Shown piece by piece: positions 52,055-60,997 of a DNA stretch of 64,000 bases. The notes under the pieces were generated by a model. That model did no database searches, was not told the origin of the DNA, and saw nothing but the letters and a program-made list of their open reading frames with translations. This DNA is from Saccharibacillus sp. CPCC 101409 (GTDB lineage: Bacteria > Bacillota > Bacilli > Paenibacillales > Paenibacillaceae). Each line of letters starts with the position of its first letter. Positions within the stretch are counted from its first letter, which is position 1. Both the position numbers and the translations under genes were made by a program. The DNA lies in contig NZ_JAULSA010000012.1 in assembly GCF_030518235.1 (NCBI RefSeq), positions 99,226 through 163,225 of the forward strand. Direction: 5' to 3'.

Positions 52055-52409
52055 AAAGGGAGACCACTCCTGCTTTTATGAATAAAATTAGTAAGCAATC
52101 CATTTACAAAAAATAAAATTTTTCATAAACGATCGCTCTATATTTTACAACAAATTTCTGTAAAAAAATAGTCAAGGGTTTTGAACAATTTATAAGAATA
52201 TATTTCGAAACGATTCGATCAATTGATATAGAAAAAAGCCTATGCCTCTTTCTTTTCTTCGTTTCCCGAATCGGTTATTCTATAGATACTCTTTTGCCAG
52301 AAAATAAAGCCCTAACTAATCAAGCCCTATTAATATTTATGCGGATACGCGGCGCGGCCTTTGCTCTTCAGTCGCGCGCAATCGGCATCCATTCGAAGGA
52401 GACCCACTT

Positions 52410-53009
52410 ATGACCTCTACGATCCTGGAACAACTTAGAACCGAGACTGCCGCTTATCACGATCGGGTCGAGGCCAACCCCTATGCGGCAGCCATTATGA
52501 ACGGAAGTTTGTCCATGCCGAAGTATATCCGTTATCTCGAACTTTTTTACGGCTTTGTGGAGCCGCTTGAGCAGCTCGCCGACCAATCCGGCGCGCTGGA
52601 CGCTTCCGCATACGATCTGGATGTGCGGCGTAAAACGCCGATGCTGGAGCGGGACCTGCTCGATCTCGGCCTTGACCGGCAGCGGCTGAACGAGCTCCCG
52701 CGCTGCGCCGAACTGCCCGATTTGTCCACGCCCGAGAAACTGCTGGGCAGTTTCTATGTCATTGAAGGCTCGACGATGGGCGGACAGATGATTACCCGGC
52801 AGCTGTCGCAATCGTTGTCCGTAACGCCGGAGCGGGGACTGCGCTACTTTAACGCGTATGGAGCCGAGACCCGGCCGCGCTGGGCCGCTTTCCGGGAACG
52901 CCTGCTCGAAGCCGGGACCGGCGAAGGGGAGCGCCGAGAAATCGTCGCCTCGGCGATCGAGACTTTCGCGCTGCTGGAACGCTGGCTGGAGACCGCGGCG
53001 CGCGCTTAA
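52410..53009 (+). CDS. bphO: Biliverdin-producing heme oxygenase
   Basis: 199 aa. The proximal His is in AYHDRVEANP near residue 16, and the distal-helix glycines are in YVIEGSTMGGQMI, as in phytochrome-linked BphO enzymes. It cleaves heme to biliverdin, the chromophore of the bacteriophytochrome starting 79 bp downstream. The pair forms a bphO-bphP operon, a well-known arrangement. RBS GAAGGAG precedes ATG. Confidence 0.93.
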   Translation: MTSTILEQLRTETAAYHDRVEANPYAAAIMNGSLSMPKYIRYLELFYGFVEPLEQLADQSGALDASAYDLDVRRKTPMLERDLLDLGLDRQRLNELPRCAELPDLSTPEKLLGSFYVIEGSTMGGQMITRQLSQSLSVTPERGLRYFNAYGAETRPRWAAFRERLLEAGTGEGERREIVASAIETFALLERWLETAARA

Positions 53010-53088
53010 CGGAAACCGCCGGGCGTTTATCCGGATTATGTACCGCTCGACTACATCTACAGTACCTACAGGAGGTTAACCCGTACCG

Positions 53089-55635
53089 ATGCCCAACTCC
53101 AATCCCAATTTCGAGAACGAGCCTCTGGACCGCTCTCTGATTACCGACGGCGAGTTCGTGACCAACGAACCGATCGACTTGACCAACTGCGACAAAGAAC
53201 CGATTCATATTCCGGGTCTGATTCAGCCGAACGGCGTGCTGCTGGCCGCGCTGCGCAAACCGGGCGGCAAGATCGTCCAATGCAGCCGCAACTCCGCCGC
53301 GCTGCTCGGACGCACGCCCGAGCAGCTGCTCGGCAGCCGGCTCTCCGACCTGATCGGCGAAGAAGCGCTGCTGGATCTGCTGGAGCGCGACCTGAACGCG
53401 GAAGCTTCTTCCGATCTCCAGTATCTCGACTTGAGTGTCGAAATCGAGGGCGTGCCGGCGAGGTTCACCGGCGTCGCCCACGACAGCGAAGGTCTGCTGA
53501 TCCTGGAACTCGAACCGCTGATCGAAGAAGAAGCGGCCGACGAGGACTTCCGCTGGATCCGTACTTTCTTCGTCAAGCTGAAGCAGTCGGCCAACCGGTA
53601 TACGGCCAGCCAGGCCGCGGCCGAACAGGTCAAAGAAATCCTCGGCTACGACCGGGTCATGATTTACGAATTCGACAAAGAATGGAACGGCAAAGTAATC
53701 GCCGAAGCCAAAGAGCCCGAACTGGAACCGTTCCTCGGCCACCATTATCCGGCTTCCGATATTCCGAAGCAGGCCCGAGCGCTGTATGTGCGCAACTGGC
53801 TGCGCACGATCGTCGACGTGAATTACGCTCCCGTCGAGATCGTGCCCACCGTACAGCCGCTGACGGGCAAGCCGCTGAACCTGAGTTTGTCCGTGCTGCG
53901 CAGCGTATCGCCGCTGCATATCGAATATTTGCAGAATATGGGCGTTGGGGCAACGGTGACGATTTCTTTGATCCAGGACGGCCAGCTCTGGGGATTGATT
54001 ACCTGCCATCACTATTCGCCCAAATACGTTTCGCACCGTATTCGCAATCTGTGCAATTTCCTGGGCGCTTTCTTCTCGAACGAGCTGTATCAGCGCCAGC
54101 AGCTCGACGAGTATCAGACCGAACTGCGTCTGCGCACCGAAGCGTCAAGCATCGCCAAGATCTTTATCGGGAATACGACGTCGTTCCGGGTCGTCGAAGA
54201 ACTGTATGCCGCCGAAAGCCGGATTCTGGAGCTGATGAGCGCATCCGGCGCGGCGATCAGCTATAACGACAAACTGATCCAGTTCGGCGATACGCCGGCG
54301 CCGGGACAGATCCGCGAGCTTGCCGGATGGATGGGCGGCAAGTCCGAGAACTACACATACCATACCTCCAGGCTCGGTCTTGAATTCGTGCCTGCGGCCG
54401 CCTACAAGGAAAAAGCGTCCGGCGCGCTCTACGTCGCGCTGTCGCCGGGCCAGCAGAACTATATCATCTGGTTCCGCCCCGAAGTGCTCCAGATCGTCGA
54501 CTGGGCCGGAGATCCGGCCAAAGCCGTGATCCAGGAAGACGACGGCGTGCGCCTGTCGCCGCGCAAATCGTTCGAGAAATGGCGCCAGGTCGTGCAGTCC
54601 ACGGCCCTGCGGTGGAAAGACGAGGAGCTGAACGCGCTGCCGGAACTGCGCGCGGTCGTCGGCAGACAGACCGAAAGCGAACTCCAGCAGGCCGAAGAGC
54701 AGGCGCTGCAGAATTCGCGGATGCTGCGGCAGAACGAACAGCGCTATTTGCAGCTGATGGAATTCTCGCCGGTCGCCTTCTTCACCATTACCAATCGCCA
54801 TATCGTGTATTCCAACGAACAAGCGGCTCAACTGCTCGGCGAGGCGCACAAAGACAGACTGATCGGCCGCGATTTCCTGCCTTTCGTAAAAGAAGATTCC
54901 CGCCTGCCGATGCAGGATCTGCTTCAGAAACTGGAAGGAAACGCGACGCAGTTCGTTTCCGGCAGCCAGGCGTTCCTCAATGCCAAAGGCGAATCGATGC
55001 AGCTCGACGTCACGCTGGCCGCCGTATCGCACAGCGGACGACCGTCGGTCATGCTGATCGCCCGCAAAGTTTCGGACGATACGGAGCAGCAGGACGCTTA
55101 TACGAATATCACCAATCAGCTGACCAGTTATATGACGACCGATCCGCTGACCGATCTGCCGAACCGCCGCATGTTCGAGCAGCAGCTTGAAGAAGACTGG
55201 AACGCGCGGAAGACGAACGGACGGATGCCGATTGCGCTGATGATGATCGATATCGACGATTTCCGCACATACAACGCCGTACACGGCCTGCAGGGCGGGG
55301 ATCTTTGTATCCAGAGCGTTTCGCAGGTGCTCGATCTGTTCGGCCGGCAGTACGAAGCCAGCATGTCCCGCACCGGCGGAGGTACGTTCATGCTGCGTCT
55401 GGACGGTATATACACGGAGAAAGCGGAAGAACTGGCCGAATGGCTGCGCCAGGGCGTATACGATCTGCAAATCCGCCGCGACGACCAGGAGAGCGAGTAT
55501 GTGACCGTGAGTATCGGCGGATGCGTTATGCAGCCGGACCCGGATCATCACTTCTCGTACTTTATGGCCCAGGCCGACCGGGCGCTGATGAAAGCGAAAC
55601 AGGCGGGCAAGAACCGCGTGGAATTCAGTCATTAA
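53089..55635 (+). CDS. Bacteriophytochrome with PAS and degenerate GGDEF output
   Basis: 848 aa: PAS (about 25-130), GAF (about 145-310), PHY (about 330-510), coiled linker and PAS (about 540-660), GGDEF (about 680-845). The biliverdin-binding Cys is in LTNCDKEPIHIPG near residue 34. The GAF motif PASDIPKQAR, the His in TCHHYSPKY and the PHY tongue motif SPRKSF are present. IQPNG replaces the usual IQPHG. The output signature reads RTGGGTF instead of GG(D/E)EF, so the catalytic metal-binding acids are lost and cyclase activity is unlikely. No EAL domain. It senses red/far-red light; the output may be protein-protein signalling or binding. Confidence 0.93.
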   Translation: MPNSNPNFENEPLDRSLITDGEFVTNEPIDLTNCDKEPIHIPGLIQPNGVLLAALRKPGGKIVQCSRNSAALLGRTPEQLLGSRLSDLIGEEALLDLLERDLNAEASSDLQYLDLSVEIEGVPARFTGVAHDSEGLLILELEPLIEEEAADEDFRWIRTFFVKLKQSANRYTASQAAAEQVKEILGYDRVMIYEFDKEWNGKVIAEAKEPELEPFLGHHYPASDIPKQARALYVRNWLRTIVDVNYAPVEIVPTVQPLTGKPLNLSLSVLRSVSPLHIEYLQNMGVGATVTISLIQDGQLWGLITCHHYSPKYVSHRIRNLCNFLGAFFSNELYQRQQLDEYQTELRLRTEASSIAKIFIGNTTSFRVVEELYAAESRILELMSASGAAISYNDKLIQFGDTPAPGQIRELAGWMGGKSENYTYHTSRLGLEFVPAAAYKEKASGALYVALSPGQQNYIIWFRPEVLQIVDWAGDPAKAVIQEDDGVRLSPRKSFEKWRQVVQSTALRWKDEELNALPELRAVVGRQTESELQQAEEQALQNSRMLRQNEQRYLQLMEFSPVAFFTITNRHIVYSNEQAAQLLGEAHKDRLIGRDFLPFVKEDSRLPMQDLLQKLEGNATQFVSGSQAFLNAKGESMQLDVTLAAVSHSGRPSVMLIARKVSDDTEQQDAYTNITNQLTSYMTTDPLTDLPNRRMFEQQLEEDWNARKTNGRMPIALMMIDIDDFRTYNAVHGLQGGDLCIQSVSQVLDLFGRQYEASMSRTGGGTFMLRLDGIYTEKAEELAEWLRQGVYDLQIRRDDQESEYVTVSIGGCVMQPDPDHHFSYFMAQADRALMKAKQAGKNRVEFSH

Positions 55636-55645
55636 GGGGACGATA

Positions 55646-55683
55646 AAGAGCCTCTTATCCCTCAAAAGGATAAGAGGCTCTTG
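55646..55683. terminator. Bidirectional intrinsic terminator
   Basis: AAGAGCCTCTTATCC pairs with GGATAAGAGGCTCTT around CTCAAAA. Confidence 0.93.
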
Positions 55684-55727
55684 GTTGTTTGGAGCGGCGG
55701 TGGTGGGAGTTAGGTGCTGTATAACAT

Positions 55728-56915
55728 CTACAGCGACAGAGGAATTTCTTTAACGCCGCGGACGATCATGCCGGGGCGCCATTCGAGTTCGCCTGCGTCT
55801 GCGGCGAGCTGCAAATTCGGGAAGCGGCGCAGCAGCGTATTGACGGCGATCTCGCCTTCGAGCCGGGCGAGCGGAGCGCCGAGGCACAGATGGATGCCGT
55901 GGCCGAACGCCAGGTGGCGGCTGCGCTCGCGCTGGATATCGAACAGGTCGGGATCGGGGAACTGTTCGCCGTCGCGGTTGGCGGAATCGAGCGCCACCAC
56001 GACCATATCGCCTTGCTTCATCGAATGGCCGCGGAATTCGATATCTTCGCCCGCCCATCTCGACGTGCTGAATTCGACCGGGCCGTTATAACGAAGCATT
56101 TCTTCGATCGCGCCGCGGATCAGGGTCGGATCGCCTTGAAGCAGCTTGCGCTGCTCGGGATGCTGGAGCAGGGAGATCATGCCGTTGCCGATCAGATTGA
56201 CCGTCGTTTCGTGGCCGGCGATAATCAGCAGCGAGACGACGCCGTAGATCTCCTGCTCGGACAGCCGTTCGCCCGCTTCTTCGGCCTGGATCAGCTGGCT
56301 GATCAGGTCGTCGCCCGGTTCGCGCCGGACTTTCTCGAACCAGCGTCCGAGGTATTCGATAAATTCCTGGGTATGGCGGTACACGTCCGGACCGCCTTCG
56401 GAGTTCGACGCGCCGATGATCGAATTCGACCAGACGCGGAATTTATCCTGGTCTTCGATCGGCACGCCGAGGATTTCGCTGATGACGATAATCGGCAGGG
56501 GGAAAGCGTAATCGTCGATCAGCTTCATCTCGTTCCGGCCTTCCAGCCGGTCGAGGAGGCCGTCGGCGATCTGTTGGATATGCTCGCGCATGCTTTCGAT
56601 CATTTTGGGTGTAAACGCTTTCTGTACAAGGCCGCGCAGGCGGCGGTGATCCGGCGGATCGGAGAACAGCATATTGCTGGTGAAGATGCTTTGTCCGGCG
56701 CTGCCGTAGATTTTGGTCATATCTTTGATAAAGCGATTGTCTTTCAGAATCTCGGCCGCGTCTTCGTAACGGGTAATCATCCATCCGAACTGGCCGTCGG
56801 GAAACATCAGCTTGGCGATCGGTTCGTCTTCGCGCATCCTGGCATAAGCCGGATAAGGGTTCTGTGTGAATTCCGGCGTAAACAAACCGGATCTTGCGGA
56901 TTCGTTTGGTTTCAA
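55728..56915 (-). CDS. Cytochrome P450 (CYP107-like)
   Basis: 395 aa. I-helix AGHETTVNLIG with the conserved Thr; ExxR in IEEMLRYNG; heme loop FGHGIHLCLG with the thiolate Cys. Soluble class of the BioI/YjiB/CYP107 type. TTG start at 56915, 9 bases after AGGAG; a long in-frame extension to 57533 is not used because it covers the divergent DinB gene. Needs an external ferredoxin; none is adjacent. Substrate unknown. It does not share a transcript with the phytochrome. Confidence 0.93.
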   Translation of the reverse strand: MKPNESARSGLFTPEFTQNPYPAYARMREDEPIAKLMFPDGQFGWMITRYEDAAEILKDNRFIKDMTKIYGSAGQSIFTSNMLFSDPPDHRRLRGLVQKAFTPKMIESMREHIQQIADGLLDRLEGRNEMKLIDDYAFPLPIIVISEILGVPIEDQDKFRVWSNSIIGASNSEGGPDVYRHTQEFIEYLGRWFEKVRREPGDDLISQLIQAEEAGERLSEQEIYGVVSLLIIAGHETTVNLIGNGMISLLQHPEQRKLLQGDPTLIRGAIEEMLRYNGPVEFSTSRWAGEDIEFRGHSMKQGDMVVVALDSANRDGEQFPDPDLFDIQRERSRHLAFGHGIHLCLGAPLARLEGEIAVNTLLRRFPNLQLAADAGELEWRPGMIVRGVKEIPLSL

Positions 56916-57114
56916 TCGAACAATCTCCTCTCGCAATCGGATAAAAAACCTCATAACACATATATTCAACCGCCGGCCGGATGAAACAACAAATTCCGCC
57001 GCGTTGCCCGGCCGAAACGGCGCGTTGTATACTGGAGAAGTGGTTTTTGCAATCTTGCGCTCCCGAACGAGCAGACGAGAAGCGCCTGCTCGGAGCCCCA
57101 TGGAGGTCGAACAA

Positions 57115-57579
57115 ATGACAAACGCATTCGTATTCAAATTGATGGACAGAGCGGTGAACGCTCTGCTCAAGATTCTGGAAGACGTACCGGAAAACGCGCG
57201 CGGCATCGTGCCGGATCGATTCAACAACAATCTACACTGGCAGGTCGGCCATATCGTCACGGTGGCGGACCGCGTCGTCAACGGGCTGTCCGGGCGCACG
57301 CCCGTTTTCCCGCAGGAATATCCCGCATTCTTCGCGCCGGGCACCAAACCGGCCGATTGGCAGGGCGAAGCTCCGGCCTGGGACGAACTGGTCGCCGAAC
57401 TGCGCGGCCTGCCGGATCGCTTCCGCGCGGACTTCGGAGACAAGCCGGACGAGCCGCTGGCCAATCCCGACAACTTTGCCAAAGCCGAGACGCTCGGCGA
57501 TCTGCTGATGCTGAATGTGTCGCACATGAACAATCACCTGGGCATGGTCAACGCCATGGCGCGCATCGCGCGACAATAG
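57115..57579 (+). CDS. DinB-family putative metalloenzyme
   Basis: 154 aa four-helix DinB fold. Three potential metal His are in NLHWQVGHIV and NVSHMNNHLGM. Family members include bacillithiol transferases and other thiol S-transferases, so a similar role is possible. RBS GGAGGTCGAACAA precedes ATG 57115. It is followed by an alpha/beta hydrolase 16 bp on, probably one operon, and divergent from the P450. Confidence 0.85.
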   Translation: MTNAFVFKLMDRAVNALLKILEDVPENARGIVPDRFNNNLHWQVGHIVTVADRVVNGLSGRTPVFPQEYPAFFAPGTKPADWQGEAPAWDELVAELRGLPDRFRADFGDKPDEPLANPDNFAKAETLGDLLMLNVSHMNNHLGMVNAMARIARQ

Positions 57580-57595
57580 AGGAGGGTTTGTTGAA

Positions 57596-58564
57596 ATGAA
57601 AACATCCAAGGCTCTGCTGACCGCGCTCGGGGTGGCGGCCGTTCCGGCCGCGGTCGTCGTAGCCGGCAGTTTCTACTTCTACCGCATGGCCGTCGCGCGC
57701 GCGCCCAAAGCGTTTCTCGCATCCGATCCCGGTCTGCAGCCGAATCCGGATGTGCAGACCGAGACGGCATCCAGCCGCAGCTGGTGGGCGCAGCAGCCGT
57801 TCGACCACCGCGTGCTGCTCTCCGGCGACGGGCTCAAGCTGCACGCCTATTATCTGCCGGCCCGCAAGCCGACGGCGCAGACCGCTATCCTGGCGCACGG
57901 TTATTCCGGCGACGCTTCGATCATGAGCGGGGTCGCACGGTACTACCGCGAAGACCTGGGCATGAATATCCTGGTACCCGACGCGCGCGGCCACGGCCGC
58001 AGCGAAGGCGCGTATATCGGCTACGGCTGGCACGAGCGGCTGGATTATCTGGGCTGGATTCGCCAGACGGTGGCGCAGACCGGAACGCACGCGCAGATCG
58101 TGCTGCACGGCATCTCGATGGGCGGTGCGACGGTCATGATGACGAGCGGGGAAGACCTGCCGCCGCAGGTCAAAGCCATTGTCGAAGACTGCGGTTATAC
58201 GTCCGTCAAAGACGAGCTGGCTTACCAGATGAAGCGTATGTACAAGCTGCCCGCATTCCCGATGCTGCCCGCGACCGAGGCGCTGACCCGCTTCAAAGCC
58301 GGCTATTCGTTTACCGAAGCGTCGGCGCTGAGCCAGGTGCGGCGTTGCCGGACCCCGATGCTGTTTATCCACGGGTCGAACGACCAGTTCGTCCCGACCT
58401 CGATGGTGCACGAGCTGTACGAAGCCTGCCCGTCCGAGAAAGAACTGCTGATCGTGGACGGAGCGGGACACGGCGATTCGTTCCTTATCGACAAACCGCT
58501 GTATACGCGCAGTGTGACGAAGTTTCTGCGGACGCGTATCGACGGGCTGAGTGCGTCGGACTGA
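57596..58564 (+). CDS. Membrane-anchored alpha/beta hydrolase (YqkD-like)
   Basis: 322 aa. One N-terminal membrane helix (about 7-27) anchors the enzyme outward. Catalytic elements are LAHGYSGD, the nucleophile Ser in HGISMGG, an acid residue in HGSNDQFVP and the His in GAGHGDSF. Homologues cleave acyl esters; substrate unknown. It follows DinB by 16 bp with GAGGAGG before ATG. Confidence 0.88.
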   Translation: MKTSKALLTALGVAAVPAAVVVAGSFYFYRMAVARAPKAFLASDPGLQPNPDVQTETASSRSWWAQQPFDHRVLLSGDGLKLHAYYLPARKPTAQTAILAHGYSGDASIMSGVARYYREDLGMNILVPDARGHGRSEGAYIGYGWHERLDYLGWIRQTVAQTGTHAQIVLHGISMGGATVMMTSGEDLPPQVKAIVEDCGYTSVKDELAYQMKRMYKLPAFPMLPATEALTRFKAGYSFTEASALSQVRRCRTPMLFIHGSNDQFVPTSMVHELYEACPSEKELLIVDGAGHGDSFLIDKPLYTRSVTKFLRTRIDGLSASD

Positions 58565-58691
58565 CGCGGGCCGTTCGCGTTTCAGCTTATGACGGCAAGC
58601 AATCTTTCCGTTTATAGCCGGAATAAATTTCAGCGTTTCTCCTCCTTTACGGGAGCGGGAAGCGCTTTTTATCGGTCTTTTTTGAAAATTG

Positions 58692-58703
58692 GGACATATG
58701 TCC
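58692..58703. promoter_or_regulatory. Palindrome GGACATATGTCC upstream of the DMT operon
   Basis: A perfect 12-bp palindrome 79 bp before the first DMT gene, with TATAAT about 30 bp downstream at 58730-58735. It is a plausible operator for the Crp/Fnr-type regulator encoded in the same operon, although it does not match TGTGA-N6-TCACA. Confidence 0.45.
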
Positions 58704-58770
58704 TTCCCCGCCGACGCCCCGCTGTCCGTATAATAGGGAAGGAAATCGGCATGAAACGGAGGCATATCGG

Positions 58771-59199
58771 ATGTTGAAAGGCATTATATTTGCATTTATC
58801 GGCGGCGCCTGTATCACGCTTCAAGGCGTCGCCAACGCCCGGATCAGTCAGGATATCGGGACGTGGCAGGCGGCGACGATTACGCAGCTGACCGGCTTTA
58901 TTATGGCGCTGCTGATTTATCTGCTCGTTCGGGACGGCGATCTGCTGGGATTCAGAAAAGTAAAACCGCTCTATCTGGCCGGGGGAGCGTTCGGGTCGGT
59001 GATCATTTTCAGCGAAGTCACGGCTATTCAGACGATCGGAGTCACGTTCACCATTTCCGCGCTGCTGATCGCCCAGCTTTGCATGACGTTCCTGATCGAC
59101 ACGCGCGGGTGGTTCGGCACCGTCAAAAGCAAAATGGGCGCGCCGCAGTTTATCGGTCTGGCGTTGATGATCGCCGGCGTGCTGATTATGAAATTGTAG
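58771..59199 (+). CDS. DMT-family (YdcZ/DUF606) membrane protein 1
   Basis: 142 aa, about five membrane helices, half the size of a typical DMT transporter. It shows the DUF606 repeat (FAFIGGACITLQGVANARIS, IGVTFTISALLIAQL, IAGVLIMKL). It would dimerise or pair with the second YdcZ-like protein of the operon at 59962. RBS GGAGG lies before ATG. Substrate unknown. Confidence 0.87.
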   Translation: MLKGIIFAFIGGACITLQGVANARISQDIGTWQAATITQLTGFIMALLIYLLVRDGDLLGFRKVKPLYLAGGAFGSVIIFSEVTAIQTIGVTFTISALLIAQLCMTFLIDTRGWFGTVKSKMGAPQFIGLALMIAGVLIMKL

Positions 59200-59219
59200 C
59201 GGGAAAGGAAGCGCGGAAG

Positions 59220-59921
59220 ATGAAAGAAATCAAAGATCCGGCCCGGCTCGACAAGTATCTGGCTCAGCATTCGCTCGAAGACATCTTCCACGCTCCGCTG
59301 CGCCCGCATCTGCATCTGTATGCGTTCGAACCGGGCGAAGCGCTGTGCTCGCAGGGCGAAAGCACCGATGCGCTGCACGTGCTGGTGAAAGGCAAGATCA
59401 AGATCTACACCACTTCGCCCGAAGGAAAAACACTGGTGATTTCGTTCAAGAATCCGCCGGACATGGTGGGAGACATCGAATACGTCCGGGACCTCGATAT
59501 CATCAACACCGTGGAGGCGGTATCGCCGGTGACGGTGATCGGCATTTCGGGGACGGCGGTAAAGCGCTACGGAGACGATCACGCGCCGCTGCTGAAGTTT
59601 ATGCTGGATGTTATCACGAAAAAGTTTTATATCAAATCGGATTTCCTCAGCTTCAATCTGATGTATCCGGTGGAAGTCAGGCTGGCGAGCTATCTGCTGT
59701 CCGTCTGCTACGACGAAAGCGACGAAGGCTTCGAAGGACGCCTGGCGATCTCCCAGCTGACCGATACGGCGAACCTGATCGGCACCAGCTACCGGCATCT
59801 CAACCGAGTGATCCGCAGGCTGTCGGAGGAAGGCATGGTCGAGCGCGGCGGCGGTTATCTGCATGTGCGCGACCGCGACCGGCTGAGTCGACTGGCGGGA
59901 CGGAATCTGTACGAGCATTGA
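59220..59921 (+). CDS. Crp/Fnr-family regulator (YeiL-like)
   Basis: 233 aa. Cyclic-nucleotide-type sensor domain (FEPGEALCSQGESTDALHVL) and a C-terminal winged helix (DTANLIGTSYRHLNRVIRRL). The N-terminal Cys cluster of Fnr iron-sulfur proteins is absent. It most resembles YeiL. Its gene sits between two YdcZ-type membrane genes, so it probably controls that operon. It could also be the protein acting at the TGTGA site at 16174, but there is no direct evidence. Confidence 0.88.
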   Translation: MKEIKDPARLDKYLAQHSLEDIFHAPLRPHLHLYAFEPGEALCSQGESTDALHVLVKGKIKIYTTSPEGKTLVISFKNPPDMVGDIEYVRDLDIINTVEAVSPVTVIGISGTAVKRYGDDHAPLLKFMLDVITKKFYIKSDFLSFNLMYPVEVRLASYLLSVCYDESDEGFEGRLAISQLTDTANLIGTSYRHLNRVIRRLSEEGMVERGGGYLHVRDRDRLSRLAGRNLYEH

Positions 59922-59961
59922 GCGCGAATATTTTTACGGAAACGAAACGGGAGGCAATACT

Positions 59962-60441
59962 ATGGTAACGGGCTTGATGCTGGCGGCTTTCGCGGGAGTA
60001 ATGGTCGCGCTGCAAACGATCTTCAACAATCGCACGGATGTGCATATGGGCTCCTGGGCCACGACGACCTGGGTGCTGTTCATGGGCTTTGTCGCTTCGC
60101 TGGCATGCAGCCTGATCTTCGAGGGATCGCGGACGTTCGCTCTGGCGAATATGCAGCCGTGGTACTGGTTCAGCGGATTGATCGGCGTAGGCGTCGTCAT
60201 CTGTCTGGTGCTCGGCGTCAAAATACTCGGACCGACCTTTTCCGTCTCGGTCGTGCTGACCGCTCAATTGAGCTTCGCGCTGCTGTTCGATTCGCTCGGC
60301 TGGCTCGGGCTGGAGAAGATGCCGCTGGACTGGAAGCAGATTGCCGGCGTTCTGGTCATCATCGCGGGCATCTACATTTTCAAATTCGGCGGGAAAAAGA
60401 AAGCGGTGGAGATCGTCGAAGCGGAAGCGGCGGCGGAGTGA
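59962..60441 (+). CDS. DMT-family (YdcZ/DUF606) membrane protein 2
   Basis: 159 aa with five membrane helices and a charged C-terminal tail. It has the DUF606 pattern (AFAGVMVALQTIFNNRTDVH, GPTFSVSVVLTAQLS, IAGVLVIIAGIYIFK). It probably forms a heterodimer with the protein at 58771-59199. RBS GGGAGG lies before ATG. Confidence 0.88.
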   Translation: MVTGLMLAAFAGVMVALQTIFNNRTDVHMGSWATTTWVLFMGFVASLACSLIFEGSRTFALANMQPWYWFSGLIGVGVVICLVLGVKILGPTFSVSVVLTAQLSFALLFDSLGWLGLEKMPLDWKQIAGVLVIIAGIYIFKFGGKKKAVEIVEAEAAAE

Positions 60442-60523
60442 AGACGATGAACAGATAGACGTAACCAAAAAGACAGCAGCCTATGGGACGAAAATAAAAA
60501 GAGCGTTGGGAAGGAAGATCGTT

Positions 60524-60967
60524 TTGAAAAACAAGGAACCGGAAGTTAACGTGCCGGCCGCGGTCATCGACAAAGTCGCCTGGATTCTGGTCAGGAACGG
60601 AAAAGTGCTGGGCGCGCGCTCCCGGGGCAAAGACACCTACTACTTTCCGGGCGGCAAGCGCGAACCGGGCGAGAGCGATATCCAGACGCTGGCGCGCGAG
60701 ATCGAAGAAGAGCTGACCGTACGCGTCAAGCCGGAAACGGCCGAACTGTTCGGCGCTTTCGAAGCGCACGCGGACGGCAAAGCGGAAGGCGTCTCCGTAC
60801 GCATGACGTGTTACACGGCCGAGTACGAAGGCGAATTGTCTCCGGCCGCGGAGATCGAAGAACTCGCCTGGCTGGACGAGTCGGACCTGCACCGGGTCTC
60901 GGCCGTCAGCCGGCTGGTATTCGACCGGATTTACGGCGCGGAGAGCGGCAGCGCTGCCGAAAAATGA
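60524..60967 (+). CDS. Nudix hydrolase
   Basis: 147 aa. The Nudix box GGKREPGESDIQTLAREIEEEL is complete (catalytic Glu cluster in REIEEEL). TTG start 60524 follows AAGGAAG by 6 bases. It removes nucleoside diphosphates linked to another moiety; the length and PFGGK-like entry suggest an 8-oxo-dGTP/ADP-ribose type enzyme, unresolved. Confidence 0.9.
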   Translation: MKNKEPEVNVPAAVIDKVAWILVRNGKVLGARSRGKDTYYFPGGKREPGESDIQTLAREIEEELTVRVKPETAELFGAFEAHADGKAEGVSVRMTCYTAEYEGELSPAAEIEELAWLDESDLHRVSAVSRLVFDRIYGAESGSAAEK

Positions 60968-60997
60968 TATACTGAAAGAAAAACGGAGCTGATCGTT

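Noticed and set aside
56916..57533. N-terminal extension of the P450 frame
   Set aside because: It overlaps the divergent DinB gene and adds no conserved sequence; the TTG at 56915 has a good RBS.
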